NCBI GenBank assembly: GCA_027297745.1
Contig: JAPUHK010000165.1
Span: 1-38,581 of the forward strand
Length of the DNA stretch: 38,581 nucleotides
Origin: Planctomycetota bacterium
Lineage (GTDB): Bacteria > Planctomycetota > PLA2
Direction: 5' to 3'
The number at the start of each line of letters is the position of its first letter. Position 1 is the stretch's first letter. Shown here piece by piece: positions 23,307 to 32,360 of the stretch. The translations under genes and the position numbers were made by a program. The notes under the pieces were generated by a model. It was not told where the DNA came from and ran no database searches. It saw only the letters and a program-made list of their open reading frames with translations.

Positions 23307-24041
23307 TTGATTCGACACGAAGTAAAGGGACGCCTGGCGCGCATCATTCTGGACCAGCCCCCGCTCAACATCCTGGACATCGACCATCTGAAGCAGCTCG
23401 CGGACGCCGTCGAGCATTGCGCCAACGCCTCGGTGATCGTCCTCGAGTCCGCGCTCGAGCGGGCGTTCTCGGCGGGCAACGACGTCGCCGATCACGTCCC
23501 GGAGCGCGTGCCGGAGATGCTCGAGCACTTCCACCGCGCGATCCACGGACTGCTCGAGACCGAAGCCGTGACCGTGGCCGACGTGCGCGCTCCCGCGCTG
23601 GGCGCCGGGTGCGAGCTGGTCGCGGCGTGCGACCTCGTCTATTCGGATCCGAGCGCGAAGTTCGGACAGCCCGAGATCGACCTCGGCTGCTTCCCGACCG
23701 TCGGCGTCTCGCTCTTGCACCGCCGAATCGGCCGGCAGCGCGCGGCGGAGATGATCCTGCGCGGCCGTCCGATCGAGGCCGAGCAGGCGGTCACATGGGG
23801 TCTGGTCACCGGGCTCGTGGTGGGCGGCGTCGACGACATCGTGGACGAGCTGTTGGAGAAGAGCCCCGCGGTCCTGCGCCTCACCAAGCGTGCGCTGCGC
23901 GGGGCGCGCGACCGTTCGCCGAGCGAGGGGATCGAGGAGGCGACGCGCATCTACGTCAACCAGCTGCTCAAGCTGGACGACTGCCGCGAAGGCGTGCAGG
24001 CCTTCCGGGAGAAGCGGCCCCCGGCCTGGAAAAGCGAGTAG
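23307..24041 (+). CDS. Crotonase-family protein, possibly dienoyl-CoA hydratase
   Basis: A 244-residue crotonase starting with TTG, two bases after the previous stop, with GGGAG overlapping that stop as ribosome site. The N-terminal P-P-L-N-I-L-D-I motif recalls cyclohexa-1,5-diene-carbonyl-CoA hydratases of anaerobic benzoyl-CoA breakdown, but this is only a likeness. Both glutamates are kept (G-A-G-C-E-L-V-A-A-C-D and G-Q-P-E-I-D-L-G), yet the usual G-G-T-Q-R-L is replaced by V-G-V-S-L-L-H-R. The oxyanion region reads F-S-A-G-N-D-V-A. It forms a translationally coupled pair with the gene before it. Confidence 0.82.
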   Translation: MIRHEVKGRLARIILDQPPLNILDIDHLKQLADAVEHCANASVIVLESALERAFSAGNDVADHVPERVPEMLEHFHRAIHGLLETEAVTVADVRAPALGAGCELVAACDLVYSDPSAKFGQPEIDLGCFPTVGVSLLHRRIGRQRAAEMILRGRPIEAEQAVTWGLVTGLVVGGVDDIVDELLEKSPAVLRLTKRALRGARDRSPSEGIEEATRIYVNQLLKLDDCREGVQAFREKRPPAWKSE

Positions 24042-24070
24042 CGGCACCCCATCAGCCGGCGCGCGCAAGT

Positions 24071-24121
24071 CGTGGGTGCGGCGGCGATTGGAGGTGCGTG
24101 GGTGCGGCGTCGCTGCCGCAC
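24071..24121. repeat. Direct repeat and hairpin between the crotonase and MDR genes
   Basis: The 13-base sequence CGTGGGTGCGGCG occurs at 24071-24083 and again at 24097-24109. The second copy overlaps a perfect seven-base stem, GTGCGGC (24102-24108) with GCCGCAC (24115-24121). It may be a terminator; there is no T-run. Confidence 0.45.
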
Positions 24122-24188
24122 TCCGGTGGGCCGAACCCCCGCTTGCGCACGGCGCGGCAGGGACGTAGTCCTTCTTGGCGGCCGGCCG

Positions 24189-24194
24189 TAGACT
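24189..24194 (+). promoter_or_regulatory. -10 box TAGACT before the MDR gene
   Basis: TAGACT ten bases before the ATG at 24205. The leader would be about three bases long. It starts the operon of MDR, thyX and crotonase. Confidence 0.55.
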
Positions 24195-24204
24195 GGCGCG
24201 CCCC

Positions 24205-25199
<995 letters not shown>

Positions 25200-25203
<4 letters not shown>

Positions 25204-27317
25204 GCCAAGAACTCCACGTCAATCCCGAGTACCCCATCGAGCTGCCCTATCGTCGCGTCTTGGACCACGGCTTCGTAGCGCTGGTCGACGTGATGGGGGA
25301 AGACAGCTCTATCGTGCAGGCCGCGCGCGTGTCGTACGGCAAGGGCACGAAGACGGTGCGCTCCGACAAGGCGCTCATCAGCTACCTCGCGCGGCACAAA
25401 CACTGCTATGACGAGGAAACCGAGGTCTTGACGGATCAAGGCTTTGTCAAGTGGCCGGAGGTGACCGCGGACATGCGTCTCGGCATCTGGGACCCGAGCG
25501 CCGAGACCTTGTGCTACGAGCGGCCCAACTACATCACCCGTCATCCGTACTCGGGTCCGATGTACCGCGTAGATCACGGGGGCGTTGACCTGCTAGTGAC
25601 TCCCGATCACAAGATGTACGTGTGTCTGAAGGAGTGGGACCGCGACCGTTGCATGTCTTGGGAGCCCGAGCACAGGCTCATTCGCGCGTCGGACCTGGGT
25701 GACCGATCGACAGTCAGCTACTGCAAGCTGGCCCCGTATAGAACCGATGGTTGGCAAGCCGAGGACTTCCCGAGCTTTCGTAGCAGGGACGCCCTCCTCA
25801 ACCTGATCGGCTTCTTCGTGGGCGACGGCTGCGCCCGCGGAACGCGCGCCAACGGGATCGACTTCCATCTCAAGAAGCCGCGCGAGATCGAGTTCCTTGC
25901 CGACTGCGTGGAGCGGACGGGCTGGGAGATGCGCGAGTTCAAGTCCTATGGGGGCCGTCGTAAGTTCGCGGTCTACGGCGAGAGGATCGGCGACCTTTTC
26001 CGCGAGACGTTCTACGAGAATCGCAAGAAGCGCTTGCCCGCGTGGGCGCTCAAGCTCGGATGCGACGACGCCGAGAGCCTGATGCTCGGTCTTCGCAACT
26101 CCGACGGGACCGAGAAGCGTGGTGCTTGCGAGTACGCAACGACGCATCGGCACCTGGCGGAGCAGGTGCAGCGGCTTGCTCTGCATGCTGGTCACGCTGC
26201 GCACATCAACACTCGCAACAACGGCATGCACGGCGTCATGATGCTCTCGAGGATGGAGCATCCGGTCGTCAACCAGGGCAAAGTCCAGACGTCCATGGAG
26301 GACTACTCCGGGACGGTGTACTGCGCGAACACGCGCACCGGCATCATGGTCGTGCGGCGCAACGGGAAGATCGTCCTGAGCGGAAACACGACGCCGTTCG
26401 AGATGATCGAGTTCAAGTTCCTGATGCGCCTGCCGGTGTTCATCGCGCGCCAAGTCGTGCGACATAGAACGGCCTCTATAAATGAGTATTCTGGACGTTA
26501 TTCGCTGGTTCCCGACAGGTTCTGGGTCCCCGACCTGGGTGCGATCGCGGACCAGGACGCAGTCAACCGGCAGGGGCGCAGCGACCTTCTGTTGGAGCTC
26601 GCCGAGGCCCTGCCGCAACGCGACGCCGCCTGCGCCTACCGCGAGGGGGAGCCCGCCGTGCTGGTGGCGAAGGACGGCACGGGCATCTCCTGCGCGGCGC
26701 TCCTGGAGCGCAAGCACCGCACGGCCTTTTCGGCTGCGTGGGCGGGCGCGGAGCAGCCGCTCGACCACACGGCCACCGAGGACTACCTCTACTGGACCGG
26801 GCAGTTGCTGGAGTTCTTCCCCGAGCGCAAGCAGCGGCTGGAGAGGATCCAGGGCGTCTACCGCGAGCAGAACGAGCGCTCCTACGCGTTGTACAAACAG
26901 CTCATCGACGACGGCGTGGCGCGCGAGATCGCGCGCAGCGTGCTGCCGCTGAGCATGTACACCGAGTGGTACTGGAAGATGGACCTGCACAACCTGCTCC
27001 ACTTCCTCAAGCTGCGCATGGACGCGCACGCGCAGCTGGAGGTGCGGGCTTTCGGCGAGGCCATCGCCACCTTCGTGCAGGAACACGCGCCGCTCACCTG
27101 GGAGGCGTTCAGCACGGACGTCTTGCAGGGCACGTTCATCACGGGACCGGAGCGCGACGTCCTGCGTCCCGTGGACGACGCCGCGCAGCGCGACGTGCTT
27201 ACAGCGCTCTATGAGCGAGGGTACAGACGGCGCAGGCTGAAGGAGGTCTGCCGCAAACTCTCCGTCGACGAACGCCTGGTCGACGAGCTCTGGCCGCCGA
27301 AGCCGAAAGCGCAATGA
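25200..27317 (+). CDS. thyX: FAD-dependent thymidylate synthase with intein
   Basis: ThyX makes dTMP from dUMP with methylene-tetrahydrofolate, FAD and NADPH. The 705-codon frame includes a 328-residue intein (69-396); splicing would leave 377 residues. The join rebuilds A-R-H-K-H / T-T-P-F-E-M-I-E-F-K-F, and the signature R-H-R-T-A-S-I-N-E-Y-S-G-R (421-433) and the late G-V-A-R-E-I-A-R-S-V-L-P motif are intact. The extein is longer than most ThyX because about 70 extra residues lie between N-R-Q-G-R-S and the helix S-Y-A-L-Y-K-Q-L. The GTG start overlaps the MDR stop and the stop overlaps the next ATG, so it is coupled on both sides. No thyA is in the window. Confidence 0.96.
25404..26387 (+). 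other. Intein with LAGLIDADG homing endonuclease inside thyX
   Basis: An in-frame 328-residue intein from C69 to N396 of the thyX frame, with Thr397 as the +1 residue. Splicing block A reads C-Y-D-E-E-T-E-V-L-T-D-Q-G-F; block B has T134 and H137 in V-T-P-D-H-K-M-Y-V; the C-terminal blocks read Y-S-G-T-V-Y-C and V-R-R-N-G-K-I-V-L-S-G-N. The penultimate residue is Gly instead of the common His, as in other S-G-N-ending inteins. The endonuclease has both LAGLIDADG-like motifs, L-I-G-F-F-V-G-D-G-C (D209) and L-M-L-G-L-R-N-S-D-G (D302), so it may be active. Codon use is less G/C-biased than in the flanks. Confidence 0.95.
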
Positions 27318-28081
27318 CCTCTTACACCACGATCCTCGTCGACATCGAAGACCGCCTGGCGACGGTCACGTTCAACCGGCCCCACAAGCGCAACGCGATC
27401 GACTCCACGATGGTGAACGAGCTTCACGATCTGCTCGACGGGTTGGTGGCCGACGGGGACGTGCAGGCCTGCATCTTCACGGGGGCCGGTGGCAAGGCCT
27501 TCGTAGCCGGCGCCGACATCGCGCAGATGCGCGAGCGGACCTCCGAGGATGCGCTGCGCGTGATCAACGGCGCGCTGTTCAACAAGATCGAGGCGCTGCC
27601 GTTTCCCACGATCGCAGCCGTGCAAGGCTACGCGCTGGGCGGCGGCTGCGAGCTGGCCATGGCGTGCGACCTGCGCGTCGCGGGGGAGGGCGCCAAGTTC
27701 GGCCAGCCCGAGGTAGCGCTCGGCATCATCCCCGCGGCGGGCGGCACGCAGCGCTTGCCGCGGCTCGTGGGCCTCGGGGTCGCCAAGGACCTGGTGCTTA
27801 CGGGGCGCACCATCGACGCGCAGGAGGCGTACCGCATCGGGCTCTGCAACCGCGTCGTACCCGACGGCGAGGTCATGGACGCGGCGCGCGAGTTGGCGGG
27901 CTCGATCCTGCAGCATGGGGCGTTGGCGGTCCGGCTCGCCAAGCAAGCGCTGAACGCCTCCAGCCGAGGAGGCCAGGATGTTGGCCTGTTGCTGGAGCAG
28001 ATCTCGCAGGCGGTGCTGTTCGACTCGGAGGACAAGCACCGGCGCATGACGGAGTTCCTCGACAAGCGGCGCAAGAAGTAG
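27314..28081 (+). CDS. Enoyl-CoA hydratase (crotonase)
   Basis: A 255-residue crotonase with both catalytic glutamates (G-G-G-C-E-L-A-M-A-C-D and G-Q-P-E-V-A-L-G-I-I-P-A-A-G-G-T-Q-R-L) and the oxyanion motif F-V-A-G-A-D-I-A-Q-M. It is the most standard of the three crotonases here and could serve fatty-acid beta-oxidation or crotonyl-CoA hydration together with the 3-hydroxybutyryl-CoA dehydrogenase at 32361. Its ATG overlaps the thyX stop by four bases (ATGA), an odd functional pairing that probably reflects shared transcription rather than a shared pathway. Confidence 0.93.
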   Translation: MTSYTTILVDIEDRLATVTFNRPHKRNAIDSTMVNELHDLLDGLVADGDVQACIFTGAGGKAFVAGADIAQMRERTSEDALRVINGALFNKIEALPFPTIAAVQGYALGGGCELAMACDLRVAGEGAKFGQPEVALGIIPAAGGTQRLPRLVGLGVAKDLVLTGRTIDAQEAYRIGLCNRVVPDGEVMDAARELAGSILQHGALAVRLAKQALNASSRGGQDVGLLLEQISQAVLFDSEDKHRRMTEFLDKRRKK

Positions 28082-28140
28082 CGCCGGCTGCCGCCGCGCG
28101 GGTTCGAAGTAAGCTTGGGGGCCGTTCATACCCGGGACCC

Positions 28141-30912
28141 ATGCTGCGCCTCTGCTTCACCTTGCTCCTCCTGTTGCCGGCGGTCTCCGCGTCGGAGCCC
28201 GAGGCGCGGCTGCTGGAAGACCAACTCAGGTGGCGCCACGAGTTTTTCGGCGAGCGGCGCTGGGGCGACGTGGCGCTTTCCACGGAGCGCCCGGCCGGCG
28301 TGCCGCCCCAGGGGCTCGCGGAGGGGTTCTATGGAAGCGCACCGTGCGGCTTGGGGCCGCCGCTGTTGTTCGCCGTGGACCCGGGGCAGGGCCGCTTCTG
28401 GATCGACCGCAAGCGCGACGGGACCTTCGACGGGCTGAGCCCGCTCACCTGGCGTCCGGTCTCCGGGAAGCGCGCCGACCTGTTCGAGCTGGAGGTGCCG
28501 CTCTCCGTCCTGATCGAGGGCGAGACCGAGCCGCTGGAGGTCACGCTGCACTTCGAGCTCGACCGCTTCCCGAACCCGCCCACGCTGCGCATGGCAGCGG
28601 AGCTGCATCGGTACGGTAAGTTGGTCGCCGCCGGCCGCGAGCGGGACGCCGTACTCGTGGACGGCAACGGGGACCTGCGCTTCGGCGGCCACCGCCAGGA
28701 CGGCATCTACCTCGACGTCGACGGGGATGGACTGTTGGAGACGCGCCCCGGCTCGCACGAGTGGCTGCGGTTGCAGCGGCAGTTCCGCATGCGCGGCGAG
28801 GCTTTGGTGCCGCTGGCCGCACCGGGTCTCGGGTGGGCCGTGGAGCTGCGGCGCGCGGAAGGGGAGGCGCCCCGCGTCCAGCGGCCGTGGAGCGCGCTGA
28901 AGGCTCCGCCGGCGGGGACGAAAGCGGATCCGGGGCACGAGCCGCTGAAGACGCTAGCCGCGCGCTTTCGCAACGAGCGCAGGCGCAAGGAGCCGCCCTT
29001 CCAGCGCATCAAGACCGTGATGCAGATCGGCGCGCTGGGCACGCCGGCCGCATTCGAGCAGCTGATGAGCATCTACGACGAGGCGAAGGAGCCGTTGGTG
29101 CGTCTCGAGGCGGTGCGCGCCGCCGGTTATGTGGAGTACGCCGCGTTCGCGCCGCGCATCGTGGCCATTCTCGGCGACTCGACGTCCCGCGCGGTGAAGA
29201 TCTCCGCCATCGAGACCCTGCACCGCATGGACGCGGAAGGGCGCGAGCGCGTGCTGGCCGCCTTGCTGCGGGGGACCTTCGACTACGAGCTGTTCGACGC
29301 CGGTGCCGCGCACCTCGCCTACGTCGGCACGCAGTCGGCACGCAAGGCCCTGATCGACCTCGCCGGCCAGTCCGCCTACGCTGCGCTGCAAACGCGCGCC
29401 TACTACTTCGCCACGCGCTACTTCTCCCAGCCGCCGCCGTTGGATCTGATGCTCGCCGTGGCCGACACCAAGTACCCGGAGCTACAGGCGCTAGCGCTCG
29501 AGGACATCCACCAGCAGGGCCACGACGAGGCGCACACGCTGGCGAGGCGCTTCGCGCAGAACGTGCACTCGCGGGAGATTGCGCTGCGCATCGTCGACAT
29601 CCTGGGGAGCGTAGGCGACGGCCCCGCCGTGAAGACGATCCTGCCCTTCGCGGTCGAGCGTTGGCCGGAGGTGCGGCAGCGCCTGCGCTACGTGCTGAGC
29701 CCCGTTCGCGATCCGGACGGCGTGGCGGCGATAGCCGGCTTCTTGGACCACGCGTCCCCGGCCGTACGCAAGCTGGCGGCGCAGATCGCCGGGGCCGTGC
29801 CGGGGGAGGCGACCTCGAGCGGGCTCCTGCGCCGCCTGGAGCAAGAGCAGGAGACAACGGTCCGCATCGCGGTCATCGAAGCGCTGGGACGGCAGCGGGA
29901 GCCGCGTGCGGAGAGCGGGATCCTGGCGGCGGCGCGCAAGGGCAACGGGCCGCTTCGCGACGCGGCCGTGCGCTCCATCGGCCGCATCAGCTCGCGCAGT
30001 GACGCGGCACGGGCCTTCCTGATCGGGCAGCTTCTGTCGACGGACTGGCGGGCGCGCGTGCGTGCGCTGGAAGCGGCCGGCCTGGCGGGCGATACGCTCC
30101 TGGCGCCGGACGTCGTGAAGAGCCTCGGACACAAGGTGTGGCAGGTCCGGCTGACGGCCGCCGAGAGCCTCGGACGCATTCGCGTGCCCCTGGCCATCGA
30201 ACCGCTCATCCGGCGTCTCGAGGACCGGCTCGAGCGCAAGCGGGTCCAGACCGCCGCGGCGACCTCGCTCGTGCGCATCACCGGCGTGCAGCTGTACGAC
30301 CTGGCCGGAGCGTGGCGCAAGTGGTGGACCGACAACCAGCGCAGCTTCCGTGTGCCGGCGCAACCCGCGGAGCCGCGCCGGCGCAAGCACGGCAGCAGCG
30401 TGATCACGTTCTACGGGCTGCCAGTCGAGTCCGACCGGGTCATCTTCGTGATCGACAAGTCGGGCTCGATGCAGGCGCCGGCGTTGCTCGGCAAGAGCGG
30501 CTCGCGGCTGCTGGTGGCCAAGGCGCAGGTGCTCGACGTCGTACGCCGCCTGCCGGACACCGCCTGGGGCAACGCGATCTTCTTCGAGTCGAAGACCTTC
30601 GCCTGGCGTTCGAAGTTGACGCGGCTGGACTCCGTGGCGCGCAAGTCCCTGCGCGGCTGGGTGCGCAAGCGCCGGCCCAAGGGCGGCACGGAGCTGTTCC
30701 TGGGGCTCAACAAGGCGCTGCGCGACAAGCAGGTGGACACGATCTTCGTGCTCTCCGACGGCGAGGTGCAAGCCGGAACCCCGATCCTCAAACTGGTGCA
30801 GGCGCTGAACGGCGACCGCCGCATCGCGATCCACTGCGTCGCGATAGGCACGGACTCGCTCTTGTTGCAGCACCTGGCCGCGCAGAACGGCGGCCGCTAC
30901 ACGCGGCGCTGA
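28141..30912 (+). CDS. Exported HEAT-repeat protein with C-terminal VWA domain
   Basis: A 923-residue protein with signal peptide M-L-R-L-C-F-T-L-L-L-L-L-P-A-V-S-A-S. Residues about 20-270 hold a beta-rich region with repeated D-G/D-V-D-G-D-G turns (V-D-G-N-G-D-L-R-F, Y-L-D-V-D-G-D-G-L), perhaps calcium-binding. HEAT repeats span about 290-720. The VWA domain (about 765-923) has a full metal site: D772-K-S-G-S, Thr in G-G-T-E-L and Asp in V-L-S-D-G. It is longer than its relative at 15045 but shares the HEAT-to-VWA order and the linker with a W-R-K-W-W motif. The start is set by the signal peptide; the upstream frame overlaps the crotonase gene and is rejected. Confidence 0.85.
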   Translation: MLRLCFTLLLLLPAVSASEPEARLLEDQLRWRHEFFGERRWGDVALSTERPAGVPPQGLAEGFYGSAPCGLGPPLLFAVDPGQGRFWIDRKRDGTFDGLSPLTWRPVSGKRADLFELEVPLSVLIEGETEPLEVTLHFELDRFPNPPTLRMAAELHRYGKLVAAGRERDAVLVDGNGDLRFGGHRQDGIYLDVDGDGLLETRPGSHEWLRLQRQFRMRGEALVPLAAPGLGWAVELRRAEGEAPRVQRPWSALKAPPAGTKADPGHEPLKTLAARFRNERRRKEPPFQRIKTVMQIGALGTPAAFEQLMSIYDEAKEPLVRLEAVRAAGYVEYAAFAPRIVAILGDSTSRAVKISAIETLHRMDAEGRERVLAALLRGTFDYELFDAGAAHLAYVGTQSARKALIDLAGQSAYAALQTRAYYFATRYFSQPPPLDLMLAVADTKYPELQALALEDIHQQGHDEAHTLARRFAQNVHSREIALRIVDILGSVGDGPAVKTILPFAVERWPEVRQRLRYVLSPVRDPDGVAAIAGFLDHASPAVRKLAAQIAGAVPGEATSSGLLRRLEQEQETTVRIAVIEALGRQREPRAESGILAAARKGNGPLRDAAVRSIGRISSRSDAARAFLIGQLLSTDWRARVRALEAAGLAGDTLLAPDVVKSLGHKVWQVRLTAAESLGRIRVPLAIEPLIRRLEDRLERKRVQTAAATSLVRITGVQLYDLAGAWRKWWTDNQRSFRVPAQPAEPRRRKHGSSVITFYGLPVESDRVIFVIDKSGSMQAPALLGKSGSRLLVAKAQVLDVVRRLPDTAWGNAIFFESKTFAWRSKLTRLDSVARKSLRGWVRKRRPKGGTELFLGLNKALRDKQVDTIFVLSDGEVQAGTPILKLVQALNGDRRIAIHCVAIGTDSLLLQHLAAQNGGRYTRR

Positions 30913-30927
30913 CACCTGTGCCGGCGT

Positions 30928-30979
30928 CTAGCCGCCGGACGGGGTGGCAGCCTGCGGAACGGCGGCCGCCCCCGGCTAG
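30928..30979. terminator. GC-rich hairpins between convergent genes
   Basis: CTAGCCG (30928-30934) pairs with CGGCTAG (30973-30979), and alternatively GCCGCCG (30931-30937) with CGGCGGC (30960-30966). The pairing lies between the ends of the HEAT-VWA and sulfotransferase genes and could terminate both. No T-run. Confidence 0.35.
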
Positions 30980-32097
30980 CGTTCGTAGCCGTAGCGGTCG
31001 AAGTAGAAGCCCCAGTGGTGGGCGAGGCGCGCCTTCCACTCGGAGCTCAGCGCGTAGCGGTTGGGCCGGTAGTTGCGTGCCTCGTCCAAGCGCGCTTGGA
31101 TCGCGGGGCGCGCCGCCTCGAAGTCCCCGAGGTCGAGCCGGTCGTAGAGCCCGCGCAGGCATCCAATGGGGTCCGCTCTCAGGTCCTCGTAGCGCACGTC
31201 TACCAGACGCTCCGGGCCCACGCGGTCCCTCTGCGCGTCGAAGCTGCGATACATGTCGACCAACGTGTCCAGCACCTCTTCCGGGAGCCCCTCGCCGTGC
31301 GGCTTCTGGTAGCCGAGTTTGCCCCCCAGAACCTGCCAGGTGTGAAGCATGGACGGGAAGACCGAGTAGGGGTGGCGCACGGTGTGAATGAAGCGCGCCC
31401 GGGGGAACATCCCCGCCAGCGTCGCCAGGCGCCACGTGTTCAGCGGCCCCTTGAGCACGAGCCGCCCCGGCCGGTGCAGGGCGACCGTGCGCAGGAGGCC
31501 GAGGTAGGTGCTTTGCCAGCGCGCCCGCTCCGCTTCGGAGAGGTCCAGCAGCGTGTAATAGCGGGGGTGCGGCTGCGGATGGTTGGGGAAAGCAAGCTTC
31601 AGGTAGGGTGACGGCAGGCCCAGGTTGCAAAGCGCGAACTCCTCCTCCTGAGGCCGCGTGGCGCCCTGCAGCATGTTGTCCATCCAGCGCCGCTGTGGGA
31701 CCGCGTGCTCGAAGAAGCGGCTGAAGATGCGCGCCGTCAGGAGGAAATGGTTGGCCTGGGCGCACTCGTACGTGCTGGGCGCCGTGTGGCGCGGATCGCT
31801 CGCCAACAGCTCGTGCAGCCAGGTCGTTCCCGTGCGCCAGTGCCCGACGATGAACAGCGGCGGCTGCAGCACCGTGCGTGCCACGCGGCACTCGTAGACG
31901 GCCTTCTGCAAACCGCCGAGCAGGCTCTGGACGAGGCACGCGAGAGTGTTCGTGCAGGCGCGCGAGATACGGCTCTTGCGGACCGCGAACCGGTTCTTGC
32001 GCAGCAGGCGCAGCCACCCGCCCAGGCTCATCCCGTACCACAGCGGCGGAGCCCAGCCGTGCCCGCCCGGTTGCCGCCTAGGGTCCGCCTGCGTCAC
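30976..32097 (-). CDS. Sulfotransferase family protein
   Basis: A 373-residue protein that would transfer sulfate from PAPS to an unknown hydroxyl or amine. The 5'-phosphosulfate loop is F-I-V-G-H-W-R-T-G-T-T-W-L-H-E-L-L (about 83-98) and the 3'-phosphate site is F-I-H-T-V-R-H-P-Y-S-V-F. The GTG at 32097 is kept as start because the region P-P-L-W-Y-G-M-S-L-G-G-W-L-R-L-L looks like the normal N-terminus of this family; a start at the ATG 32031 would cut it. There is no signal peptide or clear membrane segment. No sulfate-activation genes are nearby. It converges on the HEAT-VWA gene. Confidence 0.85.
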   Translation of the reverse strand: MTQADPRRQPGGHGWAPPLWYGMSLGGWLRLLRKNRFAVRKSRISRACTNTLACLVQSLLGGLQKAVYECRVARTVLQPPLFIVGHWRTGTTWLHELLASDPRHTAPSTYECAQANHFLLTARIFSRFFEHAVPQRRWMDNMLQGATRPQEEEFALCNLGLPSPYLKLAFPNHPQPHPRYYTLLDLSEAERARWQSTYLGLLRTVALHRPGRLVLKGPLNTWRLATLAGMFPRARFIHTVRHPYSVFPSMLHTWQVLGGKLGYQKPHGEGLPEEVLDTLVDMYRSFDAQRDRVGPERLVDVRYEDLRADPIGCLRGLYDRLDLGDFEAARPAIQARLDEARNYRPNRYALSSEWKARLAHHWGFYFDRYGYER

Positions 32098-32360
32098 AGC
32101 TCGGGTTTCTGACCGGCCTCGGGCGCCTGGTCGAGTATGAGATAGCCCGCCCGCACCGTGTAGAGCAGATGCGCAGCAGGAAGCTGCGGCCCGTGTCCGG
32201 CATGACGACCGGCGTGTTGCCGGGGACGCAGCGGCTGTCGGAGGCCGGAAGTTGTCCGTTGCCTTGCATGCAGGCGCGCTAGGATCGCCGCGCGCTGCGT
32301 CTCGCGCAAGGCGGTGCGATGGATTTCGCGCGGGCCATCCCAGGCGGTAGACTCCCGGCC
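32098..32360. other. Divergent intergenic region, possible gene remnant
   Basis: 263 bases between the sulfotransferase (minus) and dehydrogenase (plus) starts. The right end holds the TAGACT promoter of the dehydrogenase; a TAGGAT box lies at 32280-32285. On the minus strand two overlapping frames give protein-like stretches (N-G-Q-L-P-A-S-D-S-R-C-V-P-G-N-T-P-V-V and, in another frame, Y-T-V-R-A-G-Y-L-I-L-D-Q), the second ending in a GTGA overlap with the sulfotransferase start. I cannot tell whether this is a broken small gene or chance. Confidence 0.3.
32348..32353 (+). promoter_or_regulatory. -10 box TAGACT, leaderless dehydrogenase gene
   Basis: TAGACT with seven bases (32354-32360) before the ATG at 32361. 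An upstream in-frame ATG at 32319 would precede the promoter. Confidence 0.6.
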
